A program made the translations under genes and the position numbers. Shown here piece by piece: positions 38,470-49,675 of a stretch of DNA of 64,000 bases (position 1 is the first letter of the stretch; every line of letters starts with the position of its first letter). Origin of the DNA: an uncultured Gardnerella sp. (GTDB lineage Bacteria; Actinomycetota; Actinomycetes; Actinomycetales; Bifidobacteriaceae); assembly GCA_947088155.1 (NCBI GenBank), contig CAMUFL010000002.1, forward strand, positions 124,001 through 188,000, written 5' to 3'. The notes beneath the pieces were generated by a model. The model saw only the letters and a list, made by a program, of their open reading frames with translations, was not told the origin of the DNA and made no database searches.

Positions 38470-40338
38470 ATGACAAATATTAACGAATCTTCGGAAGATG
38501 AAGGACGACCAATGCGACGACTAACATTGCGCACGAGAATTATGCGATGTGTTGTAGCTCCGTTTTTTGCGGTGCTTGCAGTTTTAAGTGTCGTGCTTGG
38601 CATTGCAAATGCAACATTTTGGAAGCCCAATGATGTAGTTATTTCATATGCCCACGTAACCGGAACTCGTTATATTGTTACGGATCCGGGCGTGCTTAAT
38701 CTTGTTGATAATCGTGTAAGAATAAGTGTTGCTGCTTTGCACACGCGTAAACCTATTTGTGTTGCGGTTGGTTTAACAAAAGATGTTCGCGGTTGGGTGT
38801 CTGGTTTTCCAGTGCAAAGAATTACCGGTTTAAGTGATTGGCATAATCTTTCTGTATCTAAAATATATGCTAAAAGTACTGTAAATGCTGCTTCTGGTTC
38901 AAATAGTGGTGATCCGGATATTCCTTTTCAAAAATCTAATTTGTGGCCTGTTGTTACGTGTCAGCTTGGTTTATCGAAATTGTCAATTAATACGGAAGAT
39001 TATGTGCAAACGGCTGGTTCTGCTTCGTATGATCATGCTGTTGAATCTGGAGCAGTTTCTAAATCTGGAAATCGTGTAAAAAATAATCCAAACCATCGTA
39101 ACAATCATTCTATGAGGGTGCGTTCTCAGACTGCTCGTCGTGTTTTATTGATTGATTTAGGCAGTAATATGCCTGATGCTTCTGTAGAGTTGCGTTGGCG
39201 CAGACGTCAAATTCCAGATTTTGCCACTCCGATGTATTTTATGGCGCTACTTTTTGCTGTTTTAGCTTTGCTCGCTGCAACTATTTTTGCTATGGCTCCT
39301 CATCGTCGTCGCAATAAGCGCATTGTTGCGAACCGGTCTGGAGTATTGTCTGTGAAGACAGCTCGTAATGATGAAGTTTCGTTTGTTGAAGCGTTCGCTG
39401 GATCATGGTCTAACTTGTTTAGTCATAATAAACACAAGAAATCTTCCGGATCTCGCGCTCGCCACGGCACCCACGCTCGCCGTAATAAGCCGATAGAAGA
39501 AAACGTGAATGACGTTTACGATTCTCAGAAACCTCGCAGTGCTTCGGCTTCAACTGCAGTTTCTATTACAGATTCTTTAGCTGAAACTACTGTTATATCT
39601 CAAGATGAATTGCTCGCGTTTGCTGCACGATTTATGCAGCAGCAGGATTCCGACTCGGATTCTGGTTTGAAAGATAATTCGGCTTTTGATAAATCTCAGA
39701 ATTCGGATGATGATTTGCAGTATTCCGCAAATTCCGATGCTGGGTATTCGAACGCAAATGTTTCTAATTCTGCTGATGAATCTGCTGACTCGTCTAACGC
39801 ACGTTCTAAAAAGCGGAATTCTGTTAATTCGCAAAATGCGCAGAATAAGAAAAATACTCAAAATAAGCAAACTAATCAATCTGCTCGCAACGGCCAGAAT
39901 AGTAAGAATAACCAGAATAATCGGGATAATCGAAATAGTCAGGATTCTCAAAATAAGCAAAACAACCAAAATCCTCAAAGCAAGCAGACTAAACAAAATA
40001 AGCACGGCGCAAATGATAAGCAAAAAAGTAAAGATTTTAGGCGAGAAAACGGCGATTTTTATAGACAGCAGAAGCGAAATAAAAAGCGCATGCAGTCTAA
40101 AGATTATGGCAATAATGACGCTGTATATGAAGCAAATAATCAGAAATTAGATGCTTCTGAAGGTGGCGCAAAAACTTCTTCCGGACGTAAAAATGCGACT
40201 AATTCGGAGGCTTCAAATCAGTATCCTAATCATCGCGGCAATCGACGTGGGTATCACGGAAACGTGAATAACAAGTATCGCAAAAACAATAGGGGATACA
40301 AAGGTAATGCTTCAAATGAGCGTGGGAATGAGCAATAA
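38470..40338 (+). CDS. Membrane protein with an Asn/Gln/Lys-rich cytoplasmic tail, function unknown
   Basis: A 622-residue protein I do not recognise. Basic N-terminus, membrane helix at about 29-50, an extracytoplasmic region of about 200 residues (IVTDPGVLNLVDNRVRISV, NLWPVVTCQLGLSKLS), a second helix near 255-278, then a cytoplasmic tail of about 340 residues. The tail is first Ser/Asp-rich and then extremely rich in Asn, Gln and Lys (short words such as NKQTNQS, QNNRDNRNSQD), ending in basic Gly/Asn/Arg repeats. It has no clear ribosome-binding site. Its stop overlaps the lipoprotein ATG (TAATG), so the pair is coupled. Confidence 0.75.
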   Translation: MTNINESSEDEGRPMRRLTLRTRIMRCVVAPFFAVLAVLSVVLGIANATFWKPNDVVISYAHVTGTRYIVTDPGVLNLVDNRVRISVAALHTRKPICVAVGLTKDVRGWVSGFPVQRITGLSDWHNLSVSKIYAKSTVNAASGSNSGDPDIPFQKSNLWPVVTCQLGLSKLSINTEDYVQTAGSASYDHAVESGAVSKSGNRVKNNPNHRNNHSMRVRSQTARRVLLIDLGSNMPDASVELRWRRRQIPDFATPMYFMALLFAVLALLAATIFAMAPHRRRNKRIVANRSGVLSVKTARNDEVSFVEAFAGSWSNLFSHNKHKKSSGSRARHGTHARRNKPIEENVNDVYDSQKPRSASASTAVSITDSLAETTVISQDELLAFAARFMQQQDSDSDSGLKDNSAFDKSQNSDDDLQYSANSDAGYSNANVSNSADESADSSNARSKKRNSVNSQNAQNKKNTQNKQTNQSARNGQNSKNNQNNRDNRNSQDSQNKQNNQNPQSKQTKQNKHGANDKQKSKDFRRENGDFYRQQKRNKKRMQSKDYGNNDAVYEANNQKLDASEGGAKTSSGRKNATNSEASNQYPNHRGNRRGYHGNVNNKYRKNNRGYKGNASNERGNEQ

Positions 40339-41393
40339 TGCGTAAGATAAGTTTTGATAATTGTGTGCGAAATAATGGTGAAATGCGTAGAATATTGCGA
40401 TTTGCTACCGTTTGCGTAGCAATCTTAGTATCTTCGACTATGGTTGCAGGGTTGTCGGCTTGCGATGGTCAAGTTCCAAAACCTGCAGAAGTGCGCAGTA
40501 CTCAAGAATTGCCTAATCTTACAATGATTCAGGAAAAAGATATTCGCATTGGCATACTTCGCGAAATTGAACGAGCAAACGAAGAAAAGAACGTTACGGC
40601 ATTGCCTAGTTTTATTTCTGGCCCGGCTCTTGACATTCGCACAAGCGAACTTACTGTCGCTAGTAAAACTGGCAAATTAGATCCTAAAACTGTTATTCCT
40701 CGCGAAGCTGCGCAGACTATTGTTCCAACTAACTCCGCATGGCCTCGCGATTTGATGACTATCACGACTACTACTAAAGATCAGCAATCAAAACGTTTGC
40801 TTGTTTTACGGCAGCAGCGTGCGCGCACAAATTATAAACTTTGGGCTGTTGCGCGTTTGTTCCCAGGCGTGCATCTTCCTAAATTTGCTGTGCCAAGTAT
40901 TGGTTCTTCAATGGGCAAGCCTAACGATTCTGGTTTAGTTATGACTCCAGAACAAGCTGTGGCAGCTTATGCAGACGTGCTGCAACGCGGCAATGAAAGT
41001 AAGTATGCTGAATATTTTGCTGACGATTATTTGCGCCAAAAACTTGCGGAACTTTCTAAGGCTGTTCAAGCTGGAATGGAGCGTAATAAAGGCTCTCAGG
41101 AACAGGTGTTTAATCCGGATATTAAGCAGATAAGCGTCATGCGTTCTAGTGATGGCAGTGATTTAGTTGTGGCGCGCATTGATTCCGTTTGGACGCGTTC
41201 CGCTGGTGAAGGTCGTGAATCTCGTCCTGCTTCGGATGAAGAAAAAGCGCTTTTTGGCAACAATAAAGCGAAAGGTGTTATGCGCGTAACTTATGTAAAT
41301 GTTATTGCGCTTGTGGTGCCGCCTGCTGGTTCTCATATGAAAATTATTCCGGTTGGTGCAGAACGTCAGCCTACTAAAGTAGAAGCTTTATAA
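40338..41393 (+). CDS. Conserved lipoprotein, function unknown
   Basis: A protein of up to 351 residues. The lipobox (LSAC) lies at the end of a hydrophobic stretch. If translation starts at the in-frame ATG 40383, the signal peptide is a normal length; the ATG at 40338 overlaps the upstream stop and adds 15 residues. The mature part has two similar halves of mixed alpha/beta character. It is coupled to the Asn/Gln-rich membrane protein, suggesting one envelope complex, with a CnoX-like chaperone next. Confidence 0.75.
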   Translation: MRKISFDNCVRNNGEMRRILRFATVCVAILVSSTMVAGLSACDGQVPKPAEVRSTQELPNLTMIQEKDIRIGILREIERANEEKNVTALPSFISGPALDIRTSELTVASKTGKLDPKTVIPREAAQTIVPTNSAWPRDLMTITTTTKDQQSKRLLVLRQQRARTNYKLWAVARLFPGVHLPKFAVPSIGSSMGKPNDSGLVMTPEQAVAAYADVLQRGNESKYAEYFADDYLRQKLAELSKAVQAGMERNKGSQEQVFNPDIKQISVMRSSDGSDLVVARIDSVWTRSAGEGRESRPASDEEKALFGNNKAKGVMRVTYVNVIALVVPPAGSHMKIIPVGAERQPTKVEAL

Positions 41394-41414
41394 GCAGAGC
41401 TAGGAAAGTGGTAC

Positions 41415-41467
41415 TTGCTATATGGCGTATTGCTAAGCAGTGGTGTTGCTATATGGCGTATTGCTAA
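41415..41467 (+). repeat. Two 22-bp direct repeats upstream of the CnoX-like gene
   Basis: A 22-bp word beginning TTGCTATATGGCG occurs identically at 41415-41436 and 41446-41467 (31-bp period), each preceded by GTGGT. The second copy ends 18 bp before the start codon at 41486. Confidence 0.9.
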
Positions 41468-41485
41468 TTAACAAAAGAGGCGATA

Positions 41486-42520
41486 ATGGTAAACAGTCAA
41501 TCACAAGGTATGAATCCTGGTGGGTTTTCACTCGCTGGAGCTGTAGATTTAGAAAGCGTAAAGCGCCGAGTAGAAGCCCAAGCAAAGCAGGCTGCGAAAG
41601 CTGCTAATGGCGGTAATGGTGGTGCGTCTTCTGAAGCTCCTAAAGCTGGAGGATACGTCATTGACGTCAACGAACAGTCTTTCCAAGCAATGGTGCAAAC
41701 TTCAGTAAGTTTTCCAATCATACTTTTGCTGTGGCAAGCTAACGATGAAGCATGTTACGATGTTGCTCAAAAATTAGCGGATGCTGTTAATGCGCTGGAT
41801 GGTCGCATGCAACTAGCCCGTATTGATGCAGACGAGAATCCTACGATTGCACAGGCTTTGCGTGCTCAGCAACTTCCTGCAATTTATGGTTTAGTTGGCG
41901 GTAGACCAATGCCTATTGCTCAAGGCTTACCTAGCGACGATGAGCTACAACAAATTTGTAGTGCGATTTTGCCGCAATTAGTGCAAGTAGCTGAACGCTC
42001 TGGAGTTGCCGGAACTGCGCCTTTTGTTGAATCTTCAAACGAATCTGAAGCAAATAATTCCAAAGACGCGAATAAGAATGACGCTGATTCCAACAGTGTT
42101 GAGCAGGTTCCTCCGGCACACGAGCGCGCGCACTCTTTAGCTGCGCAAGGTGATTATGAGGGTGCTGCGCGTGAATATGGGAAAGTTGTGGAAGCTGATC
42201 CTCACGATCTTATTGCCGTTCGTGAGCGTGCTAAAGCTTTATTGCTGGCGCGTAATGTGAATACGGATGTTGCGGCAGTGCGGAAGAATGCGGGAGATAA
42301 TCCGGGTGATGTAGAAGCGCAGCTCGCTGTAGCGGATGTAGATGTGATTGATGGTCATATTGATGACGCGTTTGGCAGATTGCTTGATTTTCTAGCTGAC
42401 GGGCACCGTTCTGATGCTGATGCTGTACGATCTCGCATGCTTGAGTATTTTGCTATGCTTCCTGCGGACGATGCGCGTTTGGCGCGCGCTCGCAGGCGAC
42501 TTGCGATTTTGCTTTATTAA
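41486..42520 (+). CDS. CnoX/YbbN-like thioredoxin-fold and TPR co-chaperone
   Basis: A 344-residue soluble protein. After a Gly/Ala-rich linker, a thioredoxin fold spans about residues 55-165 (SFPIILLLWQANDEACYDVAQKLADAV, ARIDADENPTIAQALRAQQLPAIYGLVGG). The active-site CxxC is replaced (WQANDEAC), so it cannot act as a normal disulfide reductase. A tetratricopeptide region follows (HSLAAQGDYEGAAREYGKVVEADPHD, then further repeats). CnoX proteins bind unfolded clients and pass them to GroEL. AGAGGCG precedes the ATG. Confidence 0.87.
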   Translation: MVNSQSQGMNPGGFSLAGAVDLESVKRRVEAQAKQAAKAANGGNGGASSEAPKAGGYVIDVNEQSFQAMVQTSVSFPIILLLWQANDEACYDVAQKLADAVNALDGRMQLARIDADENPTIAQALRAQQLPAIYGLVGGRPMPIAQGLPSDDELQQICSAILPQLVQVAERSGVAGTAPFVESSNESEANNSKDANKNDADSNSVEQVPPAHERAHSLAAQGDYEGAAREYGKVVEADPHDLIAVRERAKALLLARNVNTDVAAVRKNAGDNPGDVEAQLAVADVDVIDGHIDDAFGRLLDFLADGHRSDADAVRSRMLEYFAMLPADDARLARARRRLAILLY

Positions 42521-42583
42521 TGCCGCTGATTTGGGCTATAACACCTATAATTCAAGCATTTGCCTATTCGCGTATTTGCTTGC

Positions 42584-42645
42584 GTTGAAAACAAAAAAGC
42601 CAAGAACCACAACAATCGTGAGAAATTTGTGTGATTCTTGGCTTT
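42584..42645 (-). terminator. Terminator of the initiator tRNA gene
   Basis: An 11-bp perfect stem AAAGCCAAGAA (42596-42606) / TTCTTGGCTTT (42635-42645). On the minus strand it is followed by a T-rich run, and it begins 2 bp after the tRNA 3' end. It may also slow plus-strand transcription from the CnoX-like gene. Confidence 0.8.
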
Positions 42646-42647
42646 AG

Positions 42648-42721
42648 TAGCGGGGCATGGATTTGAACCATGGACCTCTGGGTTATGAGCCCAGCGAGCT
42701 ACCGAGCTGCTCCACCCCGCG
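42648..42721 (-). tRNA. Initiator tRNA-fMet (CAU)
   Basis: A 74-base cloverleaf on the minus strand beginning CGCGGGGTGGAGCAG. The anticodon is CAT within GGGCTCATAACCC, giving the three consecutive G:C pairs that mark initiator tRNA. The acceptor end CCCCGCTA leaves the first base pair mismatched, another initiator hallmark. The TTCAAAT loop is present and CCA is not encoded. Confidence 0.96.
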
Positions 42722-42746
42722 TCGGCTACTTTTAGCAGCTCTATCT

Positions 42747-42774
42747 ACGATAGGTGCAAATTCGAATTTGTCAA
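42747..42774 (-). promoter_or_regulatory. Promoter of tRNA-fMet
   Basis: On the minus strand a perfect -35 TTGACA (42774-42769) and a -10 TATCGT (42752-42747) are 16 bp apart, placing the transcript start about 20 bp before the tRNA. The spacer holds the palindrome CAAATTCGAATTTG (42757-42770). Confidence 0.55.
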
Positions 42775-43031
42775 CTTTCGGGCGTGTTTCATATTGAATT
42801 TGTGCCTATGCTCATTCACATTTAACTTTAGGTAACACAATCGAAAAATTATGTACATACGAAGAGTACAATCAGCATTTAGATATATTTTTCGTTTCGT
42901 GCCCCGCGCCTTACGAGATACAAAATAGATTATTTAGTTTATGTGTAATGCCGCAAGATGAGTGAATTGCATGATGTGAGTGAGCGGCATAGTTGTGAAG
43001 GCGTGTGAACGAGATATTTAAGGAGGCACCT
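42775..43031 (+). promoter_or_regulatory. Leader and promoter region of the atp operon
   Basis: About 260 AT-rich bases between the divergent tRNA and atpB, with no coding sequence. AGGAGG at 43021-43026 is the atpB ribosome-binding site. Several -10-like words (for example TACAAT near 42870) exist, but I cannot single out the promoter. Confidence 0.4.
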
Positions 43032-43886
43032 ATGAATGGAATGGTTGACTTTTTACTGAGGACTACTAGTGTAGCTTCAGCAACGGCTTCATCGGGACCA
43101 GAATTGCCTAATATTGGCGAATTTTTGCCTCCAGAGATTTTGTTCCAAGGCACACCATTCGCCATGAATCGCATTATTTTAGTGCGAGTGCTCATGGCTG
43201 TAATCGTTATGATTATTTTTGGCGTTGGTGCCGCTCGCGCAAAGTTAGTTCCAGGAAGATTCCAGAGCGTGCTGGAAATTTTAATGGACTTTGTGCGCTA
43301 CAACATTGTTTACGAGATGATTGGTGAGGAACGTGGCAAGCGATATGTGCCAATGATGTCTACACTTTTCATCACAATTTTCTTCTTTAATCTTTGTTCT
43401 GTGATTCCAGGATTAAATATGGCTGCAACCGCAACCATTACTGGTCCGTTGGTATTTGCTTTGTGGGTTGTGTGCCAATATCTTATTGCTGGCATTCGCG
43501 AAAAAGGTTTTTTGCGATTCTTCCGTGAAGCATTGTTCCCAGCGGGAGTGCCATGGCCGATTTACTTTATTCTTTCGCCATTGCAACTCATAGAATTAAT
43601 AATTGTGCGACCACTTTCGCTTACAATCCGTTTGTTTGCGAATATGATTGCTGGCCATTTGCTGGTGGCCACTTGCTTAGTATTCACCAATTTCTTTGTG
43701 GTGGATTCCAGCAATAAACTCCTTGCCTTCGGCGGTGCTTTGTGGCTGCTTGGCGGCATTCTGTTTACCCTATTCGAAATTATGGTAGCCGGTTTGCAGG
43801 CGTTTATTTTTACCGTGCTTGCTTCCGTCTACATTTCGGAAAGTTACCCAGAAGAGGAAGAAAAGTCTGCTGTTGCTGTTGCTTGA
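43032..43886 (+). CDS. atpB: ATP synthase F0 subunit a
   Basis: A 284-residue membrane subunit forming the proton half-channels against the c-ring. The conserved Arg lies in the LIIVRPLSLTIRLFANMIAGHLL segment. The ATG at 43032 is chosen since AGGAGG sits 5 bp upstream; an in-frame GTG at 43005 would overlap that site. First gene of atpBEFHAGDC. In fermentative bifidobacteria the complex mainly pumps protons out, using ATP, for pH control. Confidence 0.97.
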   Translation: MNGMVDFLLRTTSVASATASSGPELPNIGEFLPPEILFQGTPFAMNRIILVRVLMAVIVMIIFGVGAARAKLVPGRFQSVLEILMDFVRYNIVYEMIGEERGKRYVPMMSTLFITIFFFNLCSVIPGLNMAATATITGPLVFALWVVCQYLIAGIREKGFLRFFREALFPAGVPWPIYFILSPLQLIELIIVRPLSLTIRLFANMIAGHLLVATCLVFTNFFVVDSSNKLLAFGGALWLLGGILFTLFEIMVAGLQAFIFTVLASVYISESYPEEEEKSAVAVA

Positions 43887-43962
43887 TAGCATAGCTTAAA
43901 TCTTCAGATTTTACCCATCTTAAGGGTTTATACTGGTTACTGTTTTAACAGAAAGGAAACCA

Positions 43963-44196
43963 ATGAATAATATCATCGCTCTCGCAGGCTTGATCGGCAA
44001 CCTTAGCATTCTTGGCTTTGCTGTTGCAACAATTTCTCCTGCGCTTGGTATGGCAATAGTTGTTGCTAAGGCTATGGAATCCACTGCACGTCAGCCAGAA
44101 GTCGGAAACCGCATTCAGCTGTTCATGTTCGTCGGTTTGGCATTTATCGAGGTTCTGGGCTTGCTCGGATTCGTTGCCTACATTATGGGAAAATGA
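43963..44196 (+). CDS. atpE: ATP synthase F0 subunit c
   Basis: A 77-residue two-helix ring subunit. The proton-binding carboxylate is Glu63 in the second helix (FVGLAFIEVLGLLGF); the polar loop is ARQPEVGNR. GGAAACC precedes the ATG. Confidence 0.97.
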   Translation: MNNIIALAGLIGNLSILGFAVATISPALGMAIVVAKAMESTARQPEVGNRIQLFMFVGLAFIEVLGLLGFVAYIMGK

Positions 44197-44260
44197 ACCG
44201 AACGAAATAACTCGTTCCAGCACTAATACAAAAGTGTTGAAGGAATAGAAAGGACAAGCC

Positions 44261-44803
44261 ATGGCACATGCATCTGAGAGTAATGGTTTGGCGTTGTTCT
44301 TGCCTGAGCCTTACGACGTAGTGTGGTCGTTAGTAGTTTTGGTAGTTCTTGCAGTGTTTTTCTACAAATTCATTATGCCTAAATTCCAGGCAATTCTTGA
44401 TGAACGCGCAGAAAAAATCGAAGGCGGAATGGCCAAAGCAGCAAACATGCAGCGTGAAGCTGATGAACTAAAGAATCAGATTGAAGAAGAGCTTACTCAA
44501 GCTCAGACTGATGCTGCAAAAACTCGCGAAGAGGCTCGTGCAGAAGCTTCAAAAATTATTGGCGAAGCTAGGCAACGTGCTGAAAAGGATGCTGCGAAAA
44601 TCATTAGTGAAGCTCAGCATTCCATTGAGGCTCAGCATAAGCATGCCATGTCCAGCCTCCAAGGAGAGGTGTCGGTTCTTGCAGCAGCTTTAGCTGGCAA
44701 GATTCTTGCATCCAAGTTGGATGACGATACTGTAAGCTCCAAAATTATTGATCATGTGATTGATGAGGTTGGAGATACTAAAAATTCGGATCAAGTTAAG
44801 TAA
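44261..44803 (+). CDS. atpF: ATP synthase F0 subunit b
   Basis: A 180-residue stalk protein. One N-terminal membrane helix (VWSLVVLVVLAVFFYKFIMPKFQ) is followed by a long charged helix rich in Ala, Glu and Lys that forms the peripheral stalk. AAAGGACAAG ribosome-binding site. Confidence 0.96.
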   Translation: MAHASESNGLALFLPEPYDVVWSLVVLVVLAVFFYKFIMPKFQAILDERAEKIEGGMAKAANMQREADELKNQIEEELTQAQTDAAKTREEARAEASKIIGEARQRAEKDAAKIISEAQHSIEAQHKHAMSSLQGEVSVLAAALAGKILASKLDDDTVSSKIIDHVIDEVGDTKNSDQVK

Positions 44804-44911
44804 GGCTTAATATACAAAACTTAATAATTGCAAAATAAAAAATAATTTGCGCTTTTATTGGTTTTGTATATTAATTGCGTTACTTCGTTTTACAGAAATG
44901 AGGAGGTAATA

Positions 44912-45493
44912 ATGCCAGAAAAGGCATCGCGTGCAAACGATAGTTTGTCGCGTTCTTCTCTTGCGCAGGCCATCTCAGATGCGCACGATGAAGCGCAGCG
45001 CATCGCTGACGAGCTTTCGTCAATGATGGACATGATTGATCAGTATCCTGAGCTTTCTGATGCGATTACCGATCCGAATAGATCTTCGGAAGATAAGTCT
45101 CGCCTAATTGACGAGCTTATTGGAGGTAAAGCGCACCCTGTCGTATTGCGCATTATGCATTATCTAGTAGGAACGTGGCATGGCGGTGCTGAAAGCGGCA
45201 AAACCGGTAGCTTTGGCGGCGCTTGGTCAGGATTTGAGCGTGAAGCTGGCGAAACATTGGTTACTGTCACTACTGCTCAGCCGCTTACAGATAAGCAAAT
45301 TAAGCGTTTGATTGAAATCTACAGCGATAAGTTGGGTCATCGTGCATACATTAACCCAATTGTGGATCCAAACGTGCTTGGTGGCATGCGTATACAAATC
45401 GGTGATCAAATAACCGATCGCACCATGTTGATGCAGCTTAAGCAGTTGCAGCGTTCTGCGCGAAATGGTGCTTGGACACAGGCAGTGAAGTAG
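44912..45493 (+). CDS. atpH: ATP synthase F1 subunit delta
   Basis: A 193-residue subunit joining the peripheral stalk to the F1 head. The C-terminal signature [22 protein letters not shown] and [23 protein letters not shown] is well conserved. The ATG at 44912 is set by AGGAGG. As I recall, bifidobacterial and other actinobacterial delta subunits are around 270-280 residues; here the middle is missing, and a Gly-rich stretch ([16 protein letters not shown], about residues 90-105) sits where the extra segment would be. The frame is intact. Confidence 0.93.
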   Translation: MPEKASRANDSLSRSSLAQAISDAHDEAQRIADELSSMMDMIDQYPELSDAITDPNRSSEDKSRLIDELIGGKAHPVVLRIMHYLVGTWHGGAESGKTGSFGGAWSGFEREAGETLVTVTTAQPLTDKQIKRLIEIYSDKLGHRAYINPIVDPNVLGGMRIQIGDQITDRTMLMQLKQLQRSARNGAWTQAVK

Positions 45494-45509
45494 TAAATTA
45501 AGGAGAATT

Positions 45510-47171
45510 ATGGCGGAACTATCTATTGATCCCGCCCTGATACGCAAGGCGCTCGACGGGTTCGTTGACTCGTATAAGCCTGCAGACATGCCAACGCAAG
45601 AAGTTGGCTATGTTGTTACGGCTGGTGACGGCATTGCGCACGTAGCTGGATTGTCCGGCTGCATGGCAAATGAGCTGCTCACATTCGAGAACGACACCTT
45701 GGGCCTTGCGTTCAACCTTGATGCACATGAAATCGGCGTAGTTATTCTCGGTGATTTCACTGGTATTGAGGAAGGGCAGGAAGTTTACCGCACTGGCGAA
45801 GTATTGTCAGTGCCGGTTGGTGACGCTTATCTTGGTCGTACCGTTGATCCTTTGGGTAATCCAATCGATGGTTTGGGTGCGATTGAGTGCAGTGAGCGTC
45901 GTATTCTTGAAGCCCAGGCTCCAGACGTTATTCACCGTCATCCAGTTGACGAACCTTTGTCTACTGGTTTGAAGGCTATTGACGCAATGACCCCAATTGG
46001 TCGCGGTCAGCGTCAGTTAATTATTGGTGACCGCCAAACCGGTAAGACTGCAATCGCAATCGATACGATTATTAATCAGCGCACGAACTGGGAAAGTGGC
46101 GATCCAAAGAAGCAAGTTCGCTGCATTTATGTAGCAATCGGTCAGAAGGGCTCAACTATCGCAGCAGTGCGTCAGAGCCTTGAAGAAGCAGGCGCTATGA
46201 AGTACACCACGATTGTGGCAAGCCCAGCTTCTGATTCTGCAGGTTTTAAGTACATTGCTCCTTACACCGGTTCTGCAATCGGTCAGCATTGGATGTACAA
46301 CGGCAAACATGTTTTGATTGTCTTTGATGATTTGTCGAAGCAAGCAGAAGCATACCGTTCGATTTCTTTGCTTCTTCGCCGCCCACCTGGGCGTGAAGCT
46401 TACCCAGGCGACGTGTTCTACTTGCACTCTCGTCTGCTTGAACGTTGTGCTAAGCTTTCTGACGATTTGGGTGGCGGTTCTATGACCGGTCTTCCAATTA
46501 TCGAAACCAAGGCAAACGATGTTTCTGCATACATTCCAACCAACGTGATTTCTATCACCGATGGTCAGATCTTCTTGCAGTCTGATTTGTTCAACGCAGG
46601 TCAGCGTCCAGCAGTAGACGTTGGTATTTCCGTGTCTCGTGTTGGTGGTGCTGCTCAGTCTAAGGCTTTGAAGAAAGTCTCCGGCATGTTGAAGATTTCT
46701 TTGGCTCGTTACAAGTCTTTGGAATCCTTCGCAATGTTTGCTTCCGATTTGGATGCAGCTTCAAAGGCTCAGCTTACGCGTGGCGCTCGTTTAACCGAGT
46801 TGCTTAAGCAGAAGCAGTTCTCTCCTCGCTCTATGGAGCAGGAAGTGGTTTCTGTGTGGTCTGGTACGCACGGCAAGCTTGACGATATTCCTGTGAAGGA
46901 TGTGTTGCGCTTTGAAAGCGAATTGTTGGATTATTTGGATAATGGAACCGACATTTTGCAAGTAATTCGCGATACTGAAGATTTCACTAAGGAAACTGAA
47001 GCTAAGCTTGATGCGGCTATTGAAGATTTCCGTAGGACGTTTAAGACCTCTGCTGGCAAGCCTTTGATTGTAAAGGATTCATTGCCGCCGGCTGAAAATC
47101 CTGCTCCTGTTGAAAAGGAACAGCTTGTAGCCAAGCCAAAAACAGACGGTCGCGAGCCTGAGGGGAAGTAG
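45510..47171 (+). CDS. atpA: ATP synthase F1 subunit alpha
   Basis: A 553-residue non-catalytic nucleotide-binding subunit. Walker [24 protein letters not shown] and the [20 protein letters not shown] segment are conserved. The C-terminus has a Pro/Lys/Glu-rich extension. AAGGAG upstream of the ATG. Confidence 0.98.
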   Translation: MAELSIDPALIRKALDGFVDSYKPADMPTQEVGYVVTAGDGIAHVAGLSGCMANELLTFENDTLGLAFNLDAHEIGVVILGDFTGIEEGQEVYRTGEVLSVPVGDAYLGRTVDPLGNPIDGLGAIECSERRILEAQAPDVIHRHPVDEPLSTGLKAIDAMTPIGRGQRQLIIGDRQTGKTAIAIDTIINQRTNWESGDPKKQVRCIYVAIGQKGSTIAAVRQSLEEAGAMKYTTIVASPASDSAGFKYIAPYTGSAIGQHWMYNGKHVLIVFDDLSKQAEAYRSISLLLRRPPGREAYPGDVFYLHSRLLERCAKLSDDLGGGSMTGLPIIETKANDVSAYIPTNVISITDGQIFLQSDLFNAGQRPAVDVGISVSRVGGAAQSKALKKVSGMLKISLARYKSLESFAMFASDLDAASKAQLTRGARLTELLKQKQFSPRSMEQEVVSVWSGTHGKLDDIPVKDVLRFESELLDYLDNGTDILQVIRDTEDFTKETEAKLDAAIEDFRRTFKTSAGKPLIVKDSLPPAENPAPVEKEQLVAKPKTDGREPEGK

Positions 47172-47174
47172 CGT

Positions 47175-48179
47175 ATGTCCTCCCAACTTGCATTGAAATC
47201 GAGAATTATTTCCACACAGTCTTTGGGTAAAATCTTTAAGGCTCAGGAAATGATTGCGTCTTCTCATATCGCTAAAGCGCGAGATATTGCGCTTAATGCT
47301 AAGCCTTATAGTGACGCAATTTTCGATGCCGTGCAGGCGTTGGTAGCTCATCACGAAGCAAATATTAAGCATCCTATTTTTGGTAAAGAACATGCCGGCA
47401 ATCGCGTAGCAGTTCTAGCCCTTACTTCTGATCGTGGTATGGCAGGTGCATTTACGTCTTCGATTATTCGTGAGACTGAAGCGCTTTTAGCTAAGCTTGA
47501 TGCAGAAGGTAAGCACGCGGAACTGTACGTGTATGGTCGTCGTGGTGCAACTTACTATAAGTATCGCAATCGCGATGTGGCAGGTACTTGGGAAGGTTCT
47601 ACTGATCATCCTGACGTTACTATTGCTGAAAAGATTTCCGATACTTTAATGGATGCTTATATGACGCCGGAAGCAGAAGGCGGAGTTTCGGAACTGTATA
47701 TTGTGTTCACTGAATTTATAAATATGGTGAGGCAAAAAGTTCGTACGTTACGCATGCTGCCAGTTGAGCTGGTTCCTTTGAAGGACGGTGAAGAGTTTTC
47801 TATGCATCGTCCTGACTATGAAGCAGCATCTGGTCCTTCAGCAGCATTGTCGTCTACGAGCGCAGTTTCGGCTCGTGAAGAAGCAGTGAGTCGCAGCAAT
47901 CCAGAAGCTGTGGAGTATTGCTTCGAACCAAGCCCGGATGAAGTATTGGATGCTGTTTTGCCGAAGTATATTCAGTCTCGTATTCACGAGTGCTTACTTA
48001 CTTCTGCTGCTTCCGAAACGGCAAGCAGACAGAACGCTATGCATACGGCTACAGATAACGCCCGCAATTTGGTGGATGATTTGACAAGAAAGCTTAATGC
48101 TTCTCGTCAGGCATCCATTACTCAAGAACTTACCGAGATTATCGGCAGCGCTGATGCGCTGAATAATGAGGAGGATTAG
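47175..48179 (+). CDS. atpG: ATP synthase F1 subunit gamma
   Basis: A 334-residue rotor shaft. The N-terminal coiled-coil helix (LKSRIISTQSLGKIFKAQEMIASS) and the C-terminal helix (NARNLVDDLTRKLNASRQASITQELTEIIGSADAL) are typical. A Ser/Ala-rich insert of about 25 residues (SAALSSTSAVSAREEAV) makes it a little longer than average. It starts 3 bp after atpA. Confidence 0.96.
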   Translation: MSSQLALKSRIISTQSLGKIFKAQEMIASSHIAKARDIALNAKPYSDAIFDAVQALVAHHEANIKHPIFGKEHAGNRVAVLALTSDRGMAGAFTSSIIRETEALLAKLDAEGKHAELYVYGRRGATYYKYRNRDVAGTWEGSTDHPDVTIAEKISDTLMDAYMTPEAEGGVSELYIVFTEFINMVRQKVRTLRMLPVELVPLKDGEEFSMHRPDYEAASGPSAALSSTSAVSAREEAVSRSNPEAVEYCFEPSPDEVLDAVLPKYIQSRIHECLLTSAASETASRQNAMHTATDNARNLVDDLTRKLNASRQASITQELTEIIGSADALNNEED

Positions 48180-49673
<1,494 letters not shown>

Positions 49674-49675
49674 TT

